Assembly (NCBI GenBank): GCA_037127315.1
Contig: JBBBDQ010000443.1
Coordinates: 747,001-811,000 of the forward strand
Source of the DNA: Ascarosepion bandense
Taxonomy: Eukaryota; Mollusca; Cephalopoda; Sepiida; Sepiidae
DNA: 64,000 nt
Direction: 5' to 3'
The notes beneath the pieces were generated by a model. That model did no database searches. It was not told the origin of the DNA and saw only the letters and a program-made list of their open reading frames with translations. A program made the translations under genes and the position numbers. Positions 1 to 12,965 of this stretch are shown one piece after another. Every line of letters begins with the position of its first letter. Within the stretch, counting starts at the first letter, position 1.

Positions 1-240
1 CTCTCTCTTTCTGCTTGCTACAAAAATGTAAGGATTTTTCTTCCTCTCTCTCTTTCTGCCGGTTTTAAAGAAGTAAGGGTCTTTCGTCCTCTCTCTTTCT
101 GCTTGCTACAAAGATGGGGGGCTCTCACACCTCTCTGCTTGCTACAAAGGAGTAGGTCTCTCTTTCCTCTCTCTCTCTCTGCCTACTACCAAGAAGAAGG
201 TGTCTCTCCCCTCCCTATCTATTACAAAGAAGGAGGGTCG
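1..240. repeat. CT-rich imperfect tandem repeat
   Basis: About five degenerate units of roughly 45-60 bp. Each begins with a CTCTCTCTTTCTGC-type pyrimidine run and continues with a TGCTACAAAGAAG-like segment. The array is cut by the window edge, so its full length is unknown. No coding capacity is seen. Confidence 0.6.
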
Positions 241-404
241 CTCACTGTTCTAATGTACTGTTAGCAACAAGGATACAAGTTTGCATTCAAGAAAGTAAAC
301 CTTCTAAAACAACGTTCTGGGGGCAAGAAATGGCTTGTTTATTTGAATGCTCACAAATTGAAAGTGCTCTGTTTTAGTTGTCTTACAGAATCTTTTTGCC
401 TTAC

Positions 405-640
405 ATTAATATGGCTGATGCTAACCTCCAAGAGAATCTCAGGATAATGTTTTCCACTGACATGAAGCAGAAAGATTATATTGATTGCTAATTGATTGCT
501 ACTAGAAAATTTGCTTTGCTGTGTTGTGTTAAACAATTTTTCTAGTCAGAATCTATCTTAAACATTCATACATCTACCATTTGTCCATGCAATGAATATT
601 ACTGCCATGTTGGTAATGTTTATTTACAAGATTATAAAAA
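405..640 (+). mobile_element. LINE (CR1/Jockey-like) 3' coding fragment
   Basis: Conceptual + strand translation across frames gives MADANLQE, then FSTDMKQKDYI and KQFF. These blocks match those of the better preserved LINE at 13530-14690 (MADANLQE, TFSADTKWK). The region lies C-terminal to the reverse transcriptase core of this non-LTR family. The copy has stops and frameshifts and is inactive. Confidence 0.55.
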
Positions 641-985
641 TAAGTGAATGAAGTGCAATATTTATTATTTACCTTTTATAAAGACTTGTTATTTACCTTT
701 TATAATGAAAAATTAAAAACAATGTTTTTATTTTAAATTTTTTTTTAATTACAAAAGTATCAAAATATGTAAACCATATACAATGCAATATTTATTATTT
801 GCCATTTTATAAATAACTTTGTAAATGAGTTTTTTATTCATATGTTTGGGTTTTATTAAAATTCTAATCATAACTTTTTAAAGCCATAAACATTGCCAAG
901 TGAGTGAAGGTAGTTATAATAATAGTGGTGTCAAAGAAAAAACAGTTCTTTTGAAACATTGTTTTATTGTGTGCATGAAGGTTAA
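640..985 (-). mobile_element. Foldback MITE, one half only
   Basis: The segment ending near 985 (tttgggttttattaaaattc, then the ataatagtggtgtcaa block) matches the right half of the complete foldback element at 23590-24245. The left terminal inverted repeat is missing. It is non-coding. Confidence 0.5.
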
Positions 986-1000
986 ACATTGTCAAACTTT

Positions 1001-2070
1001 CATCTTTAAAGTTTTGAGAATCCTAAATGAATCACTCCTTCCTTCTGTATATTAAGCTATATATCTTTACTCAAGTGGTTTTCCAAATTTGGAGTTGTCC
1101 AGTCTTTTTTTGGGAGTGGTCAGAGGAATCAAACCACCTTTTTTAATTCCAACTCCCTTCATGCCTCATCACATACAACTGCTCCATATAGGTGGTGCTA
1201 ATCTCTCCCTTCTCAGCAACTAACTGCTTCCTGTAATTATCCAATCTTTCAAAATGGCATAGTGAAAATGGACTTTTAGTCATTAGCTTGCCTCATGCTG
1301 TGATCTCTCTTGGCCAGATCACTCAAAAAGGAAAGAAAATTATTTCTACTTTTCCTTAAAAAGGTTTATCTTTTTTTTTTACACCCATGCATTTTTATGA
1401 TCAACAGACCTCACAACATGCTTCTCCACAATCACTTCAGAATAGTAATTAAATTTTTCTTATCACTTGCATTTAAGGAAACTCAAATTAATGTTTAGAC
1501 AAAAAATATTTCTTGAAACAAATGCTTCAAACTGGCTTCTCTCTCCATAGGAGATACTCCTTTTCTAGGTGGTTGATTCAAAACAGGTATCTTTTTCCTG
1601 GTCCCTTTTGTCCAGAGAAATCATAAATGTTATTCTGGTGACCACTGGGTTTTCTTTATCAACAACAAATGCTTCCTTCTTCTTGATATCTTCTAGTATA
1701 CATTTAATGGTCTCTTTCTTATCAGCAGGAAGTAAGGAGGGTTGGTGGTTTTGGTTTTGCATGATCTTACTGAATTCTATTTAGATAATTATGGGTTTGA
1801 TTCTCCTTGCAATTATTTTAAAACAATTTTCCAATGCATTTTTTAATTTTCTTCTCAACTTTTCAATCCATCTTCCTGTAATTTCAACAGTTATCATCCA
1901 GTTGGTAGACTATTTTCTCTTTCTTCCTTTTTTTTTTACTTTTCCTTTTAGTTTCATCACTCTCCAGCAATCCTCAGTGTCACAGTATAAAAAATCTATT
2001 CTACTGACATTAACTCTTTCTTTTGATTTTCATATTAGACAATTTCCTGACAGATGAAAAAAAAACTTGG
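1001..2070. other. No feature recognised
   Basis: AT-rich sequence with pyrimidine runs. The short open frames here have no recognisable domain and no codon signal that I can see. Confidence 0.4.
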
Positions 2071-2074
2071 GGCA

Positions 2075-2372
2075 ATTTGGTTCTACAGAAGGTTACCGAG
2101 AATAACATAAACAGAGCATGTTAGTGATGAAGAAGTTTTGAGGACAATGGAAAAAGAACACATAATGAGGAAAGGGAGCTTGAAAAATTTGACACACACA
2201 GGGCATATTGAAGGCAAGAGGGAAAGCAGCAAGTAACCTACATAACAAGCTTGTGTAAATGCAGAAGGGGATTGGGAGAAATAGCAAAAAGACAAAACCT
2301 TCTTAGAGTTATAAAGGACAGGAAGCTCTGGAGAGCCATGATCAACCACATTCTAAAGGAACATAGCACATA
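2075..2372 (+). mobile_element. RTE-like LINE C-terminal fragment
   Basis: Degenerate + strand translation reads IWFYRRLPRI, EHVSDEEVLRTM, GHIEGKRES and finally KDRKLWRAMINHILKEH. This series is typical of the extreme C-terminus of RTE/L1-type LINE polyproteins (WFYRR-ML-RI-W, EEVL, DRxxWRxM). The open frames on the opposite strand are shadows. A matching - strand piece lies at 48215-48530. Confidence 0.65.
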
Positions 2373-2687
2373 AAAGAAGAACCTAGATTGAATAAGCACA
2401 GTATTTTTCATACTTCTAAAATAGTTTTTATTCATAATTTTTGAGATCACCAGTTTTCTTGTAAGCAAGTGACACTTTGGTAAATGTTTCAACCAACTCC
2501 AGCAAGAATCTTCTTCAGACCTCAAGTGGAACTCTTGTATACAATCCGTTGCTAAAAATGCAGGTAAAATGATTGGCTCCCTGTACCATTCCAGTAAGTA
2601 CCTGGCTCCTAATGCTATTCTCTGCCTTTATAAGAGCCAGATCGGTCAAAAATGGAGTACAGTTGCCATATTTTGATGGGAGCTGCC

Positions 2688-2848
2688 CATTCCTCACTTT
2701 CCAGTCTTGACAGAGTTTAAAAGTAATTCCAAGGTCTTCTTGGAGAATAACTCTCTCTCTCTCTCTCTCTCTCTCTTGAACATCTTAAGATTGTTGTGAT
2801 TGAGGAAACATCCTGAGAGTCTGTTCCACAATTTATTTGATGTGTGGG

Positions 2849-2904
<56 letters not shown>

Positions 2905-3127
2905 AGTTTGGATATGGTGAGCCTGTCACTGCTCTATCCCTACTTCCATGAAAAGTGCTCGGATGAACTACATTCCTCACTTTCCAGTCTTGACAGAGTT
3001 TAAAAGTAATTCCAAGGTCTTCTTGGAGAATAACTCTCTCTCTCTCTCTCTCTCTTGAACATCTTAAGATTATTGTGATTGAGGAAACATCCTGAGAGTC
3101 TGTTCCACAATTTATTTGATGTGTGGG

Positions 3128-3169
<42 letters not shown>

Positions 3170-3245
3170 AGTTTGGATATGGTGAGCCTGTCACTGCTCT
3201 ATCCCTACTTCCATGAAAAGTGCTCGGATGAACTACATTCCATCG
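2688..3245 (+). repeat. Tandem duplication of a LINE 3' segment with (CT)n runs
   Basis: A block of about 270-290 bp occurs twice, head to tail (2688-2975 and 2975-3245). Each copy begins cctcactttccagtcttgac, has two (CT)n tracts and ends gaactacattcc. The copies differ mainly in CT-tract length. Part of each (2776-2848) is the reverse complement of the LINE end at 3370-3440. Confidence 0.8.
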
Positions 3246-3570
3246 TTTCGCCAGGTCTAATGTTCATGGCTAAGATCCACCATGCCACTTACATAGTAGC
3301 AAACCAGCCATATCCTCTCTGTATTCCATTGATGAAAAGAAAGTTCCACTCAAACAGCTTCTTCCTGTGAACCACTGTTCTGTGGAACAAACTCCCAAGA
3401 GGATATTTCCTCAACCACAACAATCTTAAGATGTTCAAGTCTAGAGTTAATTGTTATTTTCCTTTCCTGCCTATATAAACTAACCCTTAACATACTTCTC
3501 TACCTCGAATGGCTCCTGGGCTGTGTACAGAGTGAACCTTACTGAAAAAGAAAAAAAAAACAATAAAAAT
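2930..3570 (+). mobile_element. LINE (CR1/Jockey-like, second family) 3' end
   Basis: Reading blocks LSLLYPYFHEKCSDELHS, then RKFHSNSFF, LWNKLPRGYF and LKMFKSRVNCYF are the conserved C-terminal signature of a CR1/Jockey-like polyprotein (YFHGKCSDEL, WNRLPRGCFP, FKSRVNRYL). An A-rich 3' end follows near 3550. Frame breaks make it a dead 5'-truncated copy. A related fragment is at 15840-16200. Confidence 0.65.
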
Positions 3571-4019
3571 TATATAAAGTAGGTATAGAGACCAACTGGC
3601 AGAAAGAGAAAGAAGGCTGAGAATAGGTGTGCAATGTTAAAATAGTGTGAGAATCTTTGCAGGTGTTTTATTTAATCATTAGTTATCAATATATAGACAT
3701 GGTTTGAAAACTTACCTGTAAAATGATAACATCTTTGTAATCAAGAAAGACAAGTGATATGGAAACTATAAATTATAATATTGTAAAAGCATTAATAGGT
3801 AAGTTGGCTATTTTTTCTAAGATAAAGATAAAATGGTACTTTCCATGATGACTTTCCAGCTACTTTATAACTGCTGTTTTTCCAAAGAACTGAATTCAAC
3901 ACATTTAAAATATTTGTACACATATTAATTTTAGCAAAGTCATGAAAAAGTGGAAAACATTTCGTTCAATCCATTTAATCATTTAGAATTTCAATGGACT
4001 AAAGTGATGTCTACGTTGA

Positions 4020-4290
4020 TGTAAGTTTGAGTTTTGTTTAATGGCATATCAACTTCTGTGGTTTATTTAATGCCAAAAAGGTGGGGGGTTTTAGGATTTT
4101 TTTAAATGTTCGGTTATAGTGAGAAGGTTGATTTAGTCAGATTTTGATAAAAAAATTTTTTTTTCTATTTAGAAAACTGAAGATGTCTTCTGGTTTTGTA
4201 TTCTTGAAAAAGTCCTTTAAAATGAAAGAAAAAAGGTTTGATCCCTTTTGTTTTACAGCATATCAATCTCAATGGGTTATTTAATGCTGA
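4020..4290 (-). repeat. Interspersed repeat sharing the GGCATTAAATAACC motif
   Basis: Reverse-complement match to 18660-18985. Both contain a GGCATTAAATAACC...GATATG core, a gattttgataaaaa or complementary block, and an attagaaaactgaagatg-like block. Unclassified and non-coding. Confidence 0.5.
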
Positions 4291-4309
4291 CAAGATTTTA
4301 AAAACAGAT

Positions 4310-4640
4310 TCGTATGAATAGAATATTTGTCTATATTTCTGAGATAAGGTAGTATTTACATTATTTATATTATTCGGACTATTGTTTCTTTCTTTATTGC
4401 CATTATTACGATGTTTCGGCCATTTTACCCTCCTGCTTGCTTCTACTATGAATTTTGTACCAAACCCTTTATTACAATCACTGGGGTGTATCACACTCAT
4501 TTCATGTGCAATGCCACTTCTAGTAGTCATGTAGTTATCTCCCTTTAACTTAATTCTCTAATAAGTTATTTGTTCACCACTGCTGAGGCCTGGTATTGAA
4601 CTTACAACTCTTTGGGTTAAGTCACTGGAACTAACTAACG
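4310..4640 (-). mobile_element. PLE 3' module, hammerhead-like remnant
   Basis: The - strand matches the 3' modules at 40150-40460 and 48870-49157: a GTGACTTAACCCAAAGAGTTG start, a CACCCCAGTGATTGTAATAAA middle, then GGCCGAAACATCGTAATAATGG. GAAAC followed by a two-base stem (AC...GU) resembles the second half of a type I hammerhead. The CUGANGA half is lost in this copy. Confidence 0.5.
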
Positions 4641-4774
4641 TTTATATCCACTGGGATATAGATGTTGTTTAGTTGGTTAGCTTTTAGTTCCAGTGACACT
4701 AGACAATGAAACACAACGCAAGGATTTTTTATAACAAAAAACAATTTATTTGATGTGGAGGGATCACAGTGATG

Positions 4775-5746
4775 CTTGGTAATTTGGCCTTGTGCCAAAC
4801 ACGTCTGAAGTCCCCACAATTTAAATATCAAAAGGTTGAAGGTTGAATGTTGAAATATGAAAGGATAAAATATTTCGTGTGCACATTAAAGTCAAGATTT
4901 ATTAACAGAATGACAAAAGTGTAAGAAAAATATAAATGAAATTTTGTTAACTGAACACTACGACATATTTGTGAAAAGAAAAATGTTCATTGAGAAAATG
5001 CATGCAACATTGTAATTAAAATTGTTCAAAGAGAATTGTATGTATTTAAAATGTTCACAGAAGTTTAGAGTTCATGATTGTGTAGTAGCAGAATGCAGTC
5101 TTATGTTCCTTCCTCTTTGTGGTAGGTCTGCGACAGGGTGAGAAAGAAGAAATAAAGAAATGGTACTTATCACAGACAGAGTGCCCATGTTGTTGTTGTT
5201 GTTCTCTTTGGTGGCTTGGAGTGAAAAAGAAGAAAGTTGGAAGAAGTCGGCAGGCAGGACTTGATTAAGTCAGCTTGGAGTTTCTTCCTTACATTCTGAG
5301 ATGCTATCAGAGACCACTCCCATTCTGACTGTGTTGAAATTTCTTTTGTTACATTGCCACAAGGTCTCAGCTAACTGCTCATATGCTGATTCACTTATGC
5401 AATGTCCTTAAGTTTTGAATCTCATCAGGGGACCGGCTCCTGAAGGCATTTTCTTTAGGTGCAAAAAACGTTTGACTGACGTCATATACCAATTTCCGAT
5501 TTACTATCCAATTAGGATCCAGAATTTTGCTTTTCACACTGACTTGTGATTTTTTCTTGGTCTGGGTTTTAATCTGAAATGTTTTTAGTTGTTTGAATCC
5601 ACTTGAGCAGGTGTGCAATTTTACTTTGTCTGTTATAGTTGGGTTTTTCCAAAATGCTTTTAGTCATTTGGATCCAATTTTGAAAGCGTGCTATTTTACT
5701 TTGTGTGTTTTAGTTAGTTGATGGATGATATAAGATTTGTATCCTA
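4775..5746 (+). mobile_element. 0.9-kb LTR-like interspersed repeat, copy 1
   Basis: Closely matches 59533-60380 (+) and, more distantly, 10492-11392 (-). All begin near TGATGCTTGGTAA-TTGGCC, share gtccccacaatttaaatatc near the start, and end GATGATATAGGATTTGTATCC. Length, absence of an ORF and sharp ends suggest a solo LTR or a non-autonomous element. No flanking duplication could be proved. Confidence 0.6.
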
Positions 5747-5759
5747 TAGATGTTTCGAC

Positions 5760-7150
5760 ACCTTGTGGTGTGTTTAATAAAATCTCTGAGAAGAAGGGAA
5801 AGGTTCACTTAAAACACATTGAGGTGTCTTTAATAAAAATCTTGAAAAGAAGGGAAAAACTAGTTACTTCATTTTGTTGGAGAATCTACTTTGGCAAAGC
5901 AGGAAATGTCGATTCAACTGATGTGTGATCCATGTCTGAGTTCACGCAAAACAAAATCCCCTCCTGAATTCCTTCCTTTGTTATATTTTGTATTTATAGT
6001 CTTTAGCTCGCAGGTTACTTTTTTTTTTCTAAAATAAAGCTTAATGGTAGTTGTGGGGAAAAAGATCAAATTTATAATCAAAATTAATCAAATGATATAA
6101 AATATCACTTAAAAAATATACAAAACAATGCAAGTTACAAGAAAGAAGTTACAATAAAAGGGTTTCAAACACATTTGAAAAAGTATAACTGTAATTGCCA
6201 TTGCCACTTGAAATATGCGTGAGAGAACTGACAAACATGCGGGTATATATTGTAAGAGGTTTTATTTCCTTTACACTACTTGTGCAGCTGTGAAAACTGC
6301 AATTAAGACAAACAAATAACATGAGCACATGGAGGAAGAATGTACACAAGGATAGATAATTACAAAATTCGAAAAAATAAGAAAATAAACAATGAAAATT
6401 TACATAAATAGTTATAGCAAAAACAAGGGAATTTATAACAAGTGTTTAAATCAATAGGAATCGTTTGCATTGCCAAAGCAATACATTTTTACAAATTAAG
6501 AAAGGGTCTGAAAGGCAATAAAACTTTAGAAGAATTAAATTCCATTTACTATAAAATTTGTCTCGGGTTTGCTGGAAAGTGAATGGAAAAAATGTTAATT
6601 ACGTCGTTGGCACCTCATGTGGTCTATGGCAGTATAATTACCCCCCTAACAGTACCGAAAATGAATGTGCTGCCACTAGAGATAACAAATTTACATCTGA
6701 CCTCTTAGAAGGTCTCAATCCAATTGACTGTTAGGGTTTGTATTTCTTACGTAGAGGCCAAATCCTATATTTTAAAAAAGGTTGCCATAAAAACAGCTTA
6801 CTCGTCATATTTTTACTTACTTATTCTAACTTTACTATTTCTGTCTCATACTTTTCATTTAGACCTCATAATTGTTTTATGTTGTCCTAAAATATAAAGA
6901 ACTATATTTTCTGGCAACACTGTCCCAAGGGGTGACAAGGCCGCTGGTCAAGAATACAAGGCTGGCTTTGGTGAGAAAATGAACCTGTTGATTTTTACAT
7001 TAAGGTTTGGTAGCAAATGGTGCCTGGTGGCACCTACAATAAATGTGAATGTTCTTAACAGTTCTTGTGATTTCATGTGAGTTGTTGCAGTTTATGACAG
7101 AAACAGTTTGTTTCTTCAACATAGAGCTCTGTTTATATTTAGAGCTTTGT
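5760..7150. other. No feature recognised
   Basis: AT-rich intergenic sequence without a recognisable repeat or domain. Confidence 0.4.
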
Positions 7151-7160
7151 TTTGAAAATA

Positions 7161-7560
7161 GTGCGTTAAGGTGCAATGGATATCAGCTCAGAATTAGAAA
7201 TCGGAGAACTGAGTTCAAATTCCAGTTGAATTTGCTGTATTCACTTATGGACAAATACCCTTGGGAAAGGTATTAATCCTTCTCTTACCTCCAGCTATGA
7301 GTTAAGCAGCAGGATAGATTGGGTTCTATGGCATTGGTTGACAACCAGTCTACCACAGAAAGTAATGACAACCTACTATGAGAAAATCTTCTGCCCAATC
7401 AGTCATATCTCTTTCGAGACATGATCGCCCAAGTTCACACTTGCCAACCAATGCCATAGAATTCAATCTATCCTGCTATTTAACTCATAGCTGGAGGTAA
7501 GAGAAGGATTAAAACTGACAATAAAAATAATGATTTCACATGGCGCTTAACTGACTGATT
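7161..7560 (+). mobile_element. tRNA-derived SINE with internal inverted duplication
   Basis: Box A-like GGTGCAATGG and box B-like GAGTTCAAATTCC head the element. The conserved body (CTTGGGAAAGGTATTAAT, TAGATTGGGTTCTAT, TCTCTTTCGAGACATG) and tail (TTAACTGACTG) follow. Between body and tail, 7440-7512 is the inverse of 7275-7345, so the copy has a foldback insertion. Confidence 0.8.
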
Positions 7561-8034
7561 TGTTCTCTGTTGTGGATGAGTATTTTCCTACAATAGTCAA
7601 GGTGAAAATAATACAATATTTTGATTATCAAGACTTCATTGACAAGTAGGTTTTTACTGCTGTTTGTTCGAGTCTATATTTGGTCAGGTTTACAGATGTT
7701 TTTAGAAGGTGTGTAGTGTCTGTCACTCCTATGATTGTCATTTGCAAGTATTTTTTTATTGCCAAATGGTCGGCTTCAATTCAGCCAAAAGAGTTTAGCA
7801 GTCAACACAAAAGTTTCAGATTTCAACTGGCTCGAGTAGAATTGAAAAATCCCGTTTATCGAAACAGTTTAGAGAAAAAAAAACTTGTTTTTTCTTCCTT
7901 TTCCTTTAATTGAACCTTTTCCATTCCTTGGTCAATGAATTTTGTTCGGAAGTTGGCGTAATACAGGTTTCAGTATAAAATTTTATTACCTTCAAGCTTT
8001 CTCCCAAATTACCGAGAGTCGAAATTTACCTAGT

Positions 8035-8135
8035 TAAAAAAAAACAAAAAAACAAAAAACAAAAACAAACAAACAAAAAAAACAAAAAAACAAAACAAAA
8101 AACAAACAAACAAAAAACAAAAAAAAAAACACGAT
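8035..8135. repeat. (CAAAA)n-like A-rich low-complexity tract
   Basis: About 100 bp of alternating C and A-runs. The open frames on the opposite strand are phenylalanine-rich artefacts of this composition. Confidence 0.85.
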
Positions 8136-10485
8136 AGTGTGGGTCTGTTTTTTTACTTTTGTAATAAAACAAAACAAAATTTTGAAAGCTATTTTTATTT
8201 GGAAACAATGTGTAGTGTAGTAGTGTATTATAGCAGTGAAGTGAATCCACTTTTTTGTAATAAGAAAAGCAAAAAACAAAGAAAAAAAACAAGGAAATAG
8301 CTTACCTTTTTATAAAGAGAAAATTAAAACAAAAAAAAAAAGAATAATCACAAAAGCAAGACAATATGATAATAATAAATAAAAATAAAATTATATACGT
8401 TTCTTTCAATAATAATTAAAAAAAAACTACTTTTGAAACAGATGCGTTAAAGACTTGAAAGATTAAAGAATAAACAAAAAAAAAAAATCACCTATGACTA
8501 TGAGCTACTTTCCTAGACAGATCGTCACTTGTCACTTAGCTGATAAAAAGACGTTGTTCTATCTAATCGAGAGATTCATGCTCGATTTTTAACGACAGAT
8601 AACAATAATTGGACGTTTTTTTAAATATTCGACTCTAAATTCGTTACAGGAAAAAACGCTTTCTTATCTCAATGTTTTGTGCCGAAATTGACATTCGAGT
8701 AAAAGAGAAAACGTTTTTTTTGCTTTCTCTTTATTGTGTAGTGCTTCTAAATTACTTACTACTAGCATCCTCCAGATGGAAAATTTGAAGATGCTAAAAA
8801 AATGTAACAAGAAAATCTGAACAAATAAAAAATAATAATCTAGAAAATCGGGTTAATCCGGTCATAATTTACCAAGTCCTTCATTCATTCATATTGGCAT
8901 TCATTCCATTTAGTGTTGTCAAACAAAAGAAATGGCTACAGCTTTTGGTATAATAAAATTTTCGAATTATATTTATTGATTGCATCCAATATTCTATTCA
9001 AACGGGATTATAAAAAGAGACTTTATTTTGTTAGTTAAATGTCATTCTTGAATGTAAAATCTTCAATATCCAAGTACTTATTCTTTAAAACCGGTGCTCA
9101 ATAAATGTGTCCCTTACTTTACTTTTTTAGGCTTCGTTAAAAATTCAATATAAATAAATATCCCGGTGGATAACAGAAGAACATATCAACAAAGGTTTGA
9201 CTTGTTTATTTTTATGTACTTTTAGTTTTTTCTTTTGCTTGCTTATCATTTTTAAAAGAAAAGGATGCATACTGTGGAAGTTCGTTGATAAGAAAACAAA
9301 TTCCTAGTAAAACTGACAATAAAAATAATGATAAATAATTCTAACTGAAATACACTCTATTTTTATTATTTTTAACAATTTGAATTAACGTCACAAATTT
9401 CTTCAGTTTTACAGTCAATTTTTAACTCGATTCGTCATTAATTAGAAATTAAAGTGATTAAACGATTTGAAAGAGTGATTATAAATTGGTTCAAAAAACA
9501 ATCGTCAATTTTTGATTAGAAGGGAACAAAAATCTTTTTTTCTTTTCCCTCTCATTTTTTCTTTACAGATTATTTGAATTACTAACCTCTTTGTTAATAT
9601 TTCCATTTAATAACCCATAATTACTACTCACAGCCTAACATAAAAACCCGCTCCGAATAGTTGCGGAAAAACATTAATAAACAATCAATAAAAATTTTGA
9701 TCGTGTCATTTTCAACACGATCGAAATTTTGCCAAAAAACTCCGAGTCGACCGGCATCATCACCTTTTTTCTCTAATTAAACATGGAAATTATGATAAAA
9801 ATAATTCGTTTTCTTGGAAACAAAAGTTATAATACACCAGTTGAGTTTTATATCAAATAATTTTTGTGGATTTTTAATGAATCTTTGTTTCATGGGTGGT
9901 AGGGGAAAAAAATAAAGAAAGATTGAAATGAAATAACATGGAAATTATGATCAGATTCTGATCATTTAGCTTTTTATTTTTTTGCTTAAATATTTAATTT
10001 AAAAAACATGTCTTTTTTAACAGAATATATAAGAGAATTATTATTATTTTTTCTTTTTGGCACTACTTTTTAATTAAAACACTTTGTTTTTATTTTATTT
10101 TATAAAAAATTCTCGAGAAAAAGAGCTAACGCATTAAGAAAAAAGAAGGTACTACTTTAAAAACTGATCCACTCATTAAATCTTGGGAAAGTAATTTTTG
10201 TTGTAGATTTTATCATTCATTCGACCTTTCTTAGGTAGCAACATTTTTCAGAATCGAAAAAAATATTGATTTGTTATCGATTTAAAAGTGGCGTCCTGTT
10301 ATGAATAAAAATGAAAATGTCAAATCAATCCCTAACTAAACTTGTATTGGTCTTAGCAATTTTGCATACGAAAATAAACTTTAAAAAGATTTCTCTTAAA
10401 TAAAGTCTTAAGTAAAGATAAAAAAGAAAGAAATAAAGTAAAATTACTATCTGTTTTATACTTTATTCTTAAGGTAAAAAGAAAA
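8136..10485. other. Very AT-rich stretch, nothing recognised
   Basis: No ORF of note, no domain and no clear repeat. A short segment (actgacaataaaaataatga) near 9310 also occurs at 7513, inside the SINE foldback. Confidence 0.4.
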
Positions 10486-10491
10486 ATAACT

Positions 10492-11392
10492 TTTAGGATA
10501 CAAAAAATCCTATATCATCCAACAATTAAAGTTTAAACTTAAACGAAATAAGTAAAATTGCACACAGGCAAATAGGATCACTAAATGACTGAAAACATTT
10601 CGGAAAAACCCAGACCAAAGTAAAAATTCACAATCAAGTGTGAAATTTAATTTTGCCGAATAGGAAAAGGATTGATCCCGTGCTGAAAGAAAAAGAAAAA
10701 GACGAAGCCAAATTTGGTGATTAGATGTTAAGTTTATTATTTTCTAACCAATGGAAGGGAAACCGTTTGCAAAACTGAGAGAAAAGTTTGCGATCAAGTG
10801 TGGAAAGGTGAATCGGTATAAGGAAGAGGGAAGGAAAGTCAGAATCAGTCAGTCCGATGGGAGCATAGAGAGACAACACGCAAGATGTGACTCAAGAAAT
10901 TTTAATTTGTCGACCAGGACGTAAAGTCGCGTCACATATTCGTTCTACTCCCTCATTCATGCTAATTTCTTTTATCTCTTCTCCATTCTCAACATTCTCG
11001 CGATCAACAAAGAAGACGACAACAACAAGATACTTCAACTGACTTCTAAATATTAACGACCGCTAAGTACAATTTCCTTTATTGCTTCACCTTCCTTTTC
11101 ACTCTCTCGCCGGTCATTAAAAAAAAAAAAAACTGAACACAGACTTTATTAGTAATCTGTTAATATTGTTACATACACACATACTGCCACTTATTACTAT
11201 TTCTCTGGAACATTTAACTACGTACATTTTTCTCTTTGAACATTTTCTTCTAATAAATTTGTTATTCTGTTTTACTTTTATATACAAAACAAAATATTTT
11301 ATTCTTCCACATTTCAACATCCAACCTTCAACCTTCTGATATTTTAAATTGTGGGGACTTCGGTTGTGTTTGACACAAGGCCAATTTGACAA
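10492..11392 (-). mobile_element. 0.9-kb LTR-like interspersed repeat, diverged copy 2
   Basis: The reverse complement shares the AAATTGGCCTTGTG start, GAAGTCCCCACAATTTAAA and the GATGATATAGGATTT end with the copies at 4775 and 59533. It is more diverged and has extra internal sequence around 10730-11000. An A-run lies at 11118-11130. Confidence 0.5.
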
Positions 11393-11849
11393 GCATAGCC
11401 AAGTCCCTACAAACTCTAAAAAGTTAAGAAAAGGTTTAAAAATTCAGAAAATTAAAAAATGAAACTATGTAGATATCAATGATGTTACTGTTTCAAACTG
11501 AACATTGTACATAACAACTAAGTGACTTTAACCTCAGTTCAGTAGCTCTTTAAAAAGTGAGGGATCAATTTGACACTGTATAAATATTATGAATAGCACC
11601 CTCAGCCCAATTCTAAATTGATAACAAATCAGTATTTTGATTTTGACAAGCGTTATGGCCAAAGGGAAGTCTAAAAAGCATGCTAATCAACAAAATTATC
11701 CCCCCAAAATGTCCCATGGACCAGACCAATCTATTGAAGAAGCCCCTTTTTTTTTTCATTTTTTTTTTTTAAAATGGGTATTAAAAAGGGCAAAGTCTCT
11801 ATTTCCCCTATCTTCAATCAATTTGAGGTATTAACATCCTCTGCTGATA

Positions 11850-12720
11850 AAGCTGAATGATTTTTCTATAAATTTTCTTCAGAATCTATTCTTGACTCAC
11901 CTGGAGTATCCCTGCCTAACTTCCCACTTAGAATGGAGTGTCTGTTGAATGATATGCACATACCCACTTCCATGGTTTCTCCTATTATCTCTAACTTAGA
12001 TCCTCACAAAGAATGTGAACCCGATGGTATCCCTATAATCGTTATTAAGAAGTGTGTTTCTGAACTGGCTTCTGTTCTCTCTAAACTGTATAATAAATGT
12101 CTCACTGCCTACTGGAAGTCATCATCTGTTGTTTCAGTTTTTAAGCAATTCTCAATTCTCAGCCAATTAGCCTCATTTTGGTAAACTCCAAGATGCCTTC
12201 ATCAATACTGAATTGGGTTCATCATCTCTCATCGCAGGAGCTTTTCTCACACAAACAATATAGCTTTCATTTCTTCGGGTCAACTGCTGATGAATATATT
12301 GAAGAAAGAGTCTATAATGTTCTAAATAATGAAGCCAAGGTTGTATCATTGAACATCTTGAAAGCCTTTGACAGGGTCTGGCATACAGGTCTTCCCCACA
12401 AGCTGAAAAATGGTTGTGACACCCGACACATTTTTGAGCTGATCCTGTCATGAAAGTTATCTTGAACAGCTACTTGTCGAGATTCTTTTGTACGACCTCG
12501 GATGTCCACCCAGGGGTCTATCCATTGTCCTCTGTTGTTTTTAATTTTCATTAACAACCTTCACAATTACATCAGCTCTCAACTTGGAATCTATAATAAC
12601 ATAACCATTTACTCCTGCCTCAATAGTAAGGCCGATCAGTCTAACAAGGTGGCAACAAAAATGCCCAAAACAACCTTAAGACTGTTACAGAGTTTAAGGT
12701 TCATAAATAATATTTAAATA
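11850..12720 (+). mobile_element. LINE reverse transcriptase fragment (CR1/Jockey-like)
   Basis: Pieces in several frames follow the order of a non-LTR polyprotein: ADKAE, FPLRMECLLNDMHIP, LDPHKECEPDGIPIIV (RT block 1), VLSKLYNKCL, then STADEYIEERVYNVL, SLNILKAFDRVWHTGL (RT block A with Asp), RIFEL-like, and FLIFINNLHNYISSQLGIY. The YADD block and what follows are broken. The next codons of the same protein resume at 13530, so this is the 5' half of a copy split by an insertion. Confidence 0.75.
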
Positions 12721-12781
12721 TCAGATGGAATTTATTTGAGGTTACATACAAAACCTCTGCAAACATAAAAATGTATGCAAA

Positions 12782-12965
12782 GTTATTTTCCTTGGATTAA
12801 ATTTTATTTTATGTTATTTTCCTTGGATTAAATTTTATTTTATGTTATTTACCTTGGATTAAATTTTATTTTATGTTATTTACCTTGGATTAAATTTTAT
12901 TTTATGTTATTTTCCTTGATTAAATTTTATTTTATGTTATTTACCTTGGATTAAATTTTTGTGTT
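12782..12965. repeat. 31-bp minisatellite, about 6 units
   Basis: Tandem units of TTATTTACCTTGGATTAAAT plus TTTATTTTATG with few differences. The array lies in the insertion that splits the LINE. Confidence 0.9.

Noticed and set aside
8026..8292. Phe/Cys-rich - strand frame
   Set aside because: Translation of a (CAAAA)n low-complexity tract.
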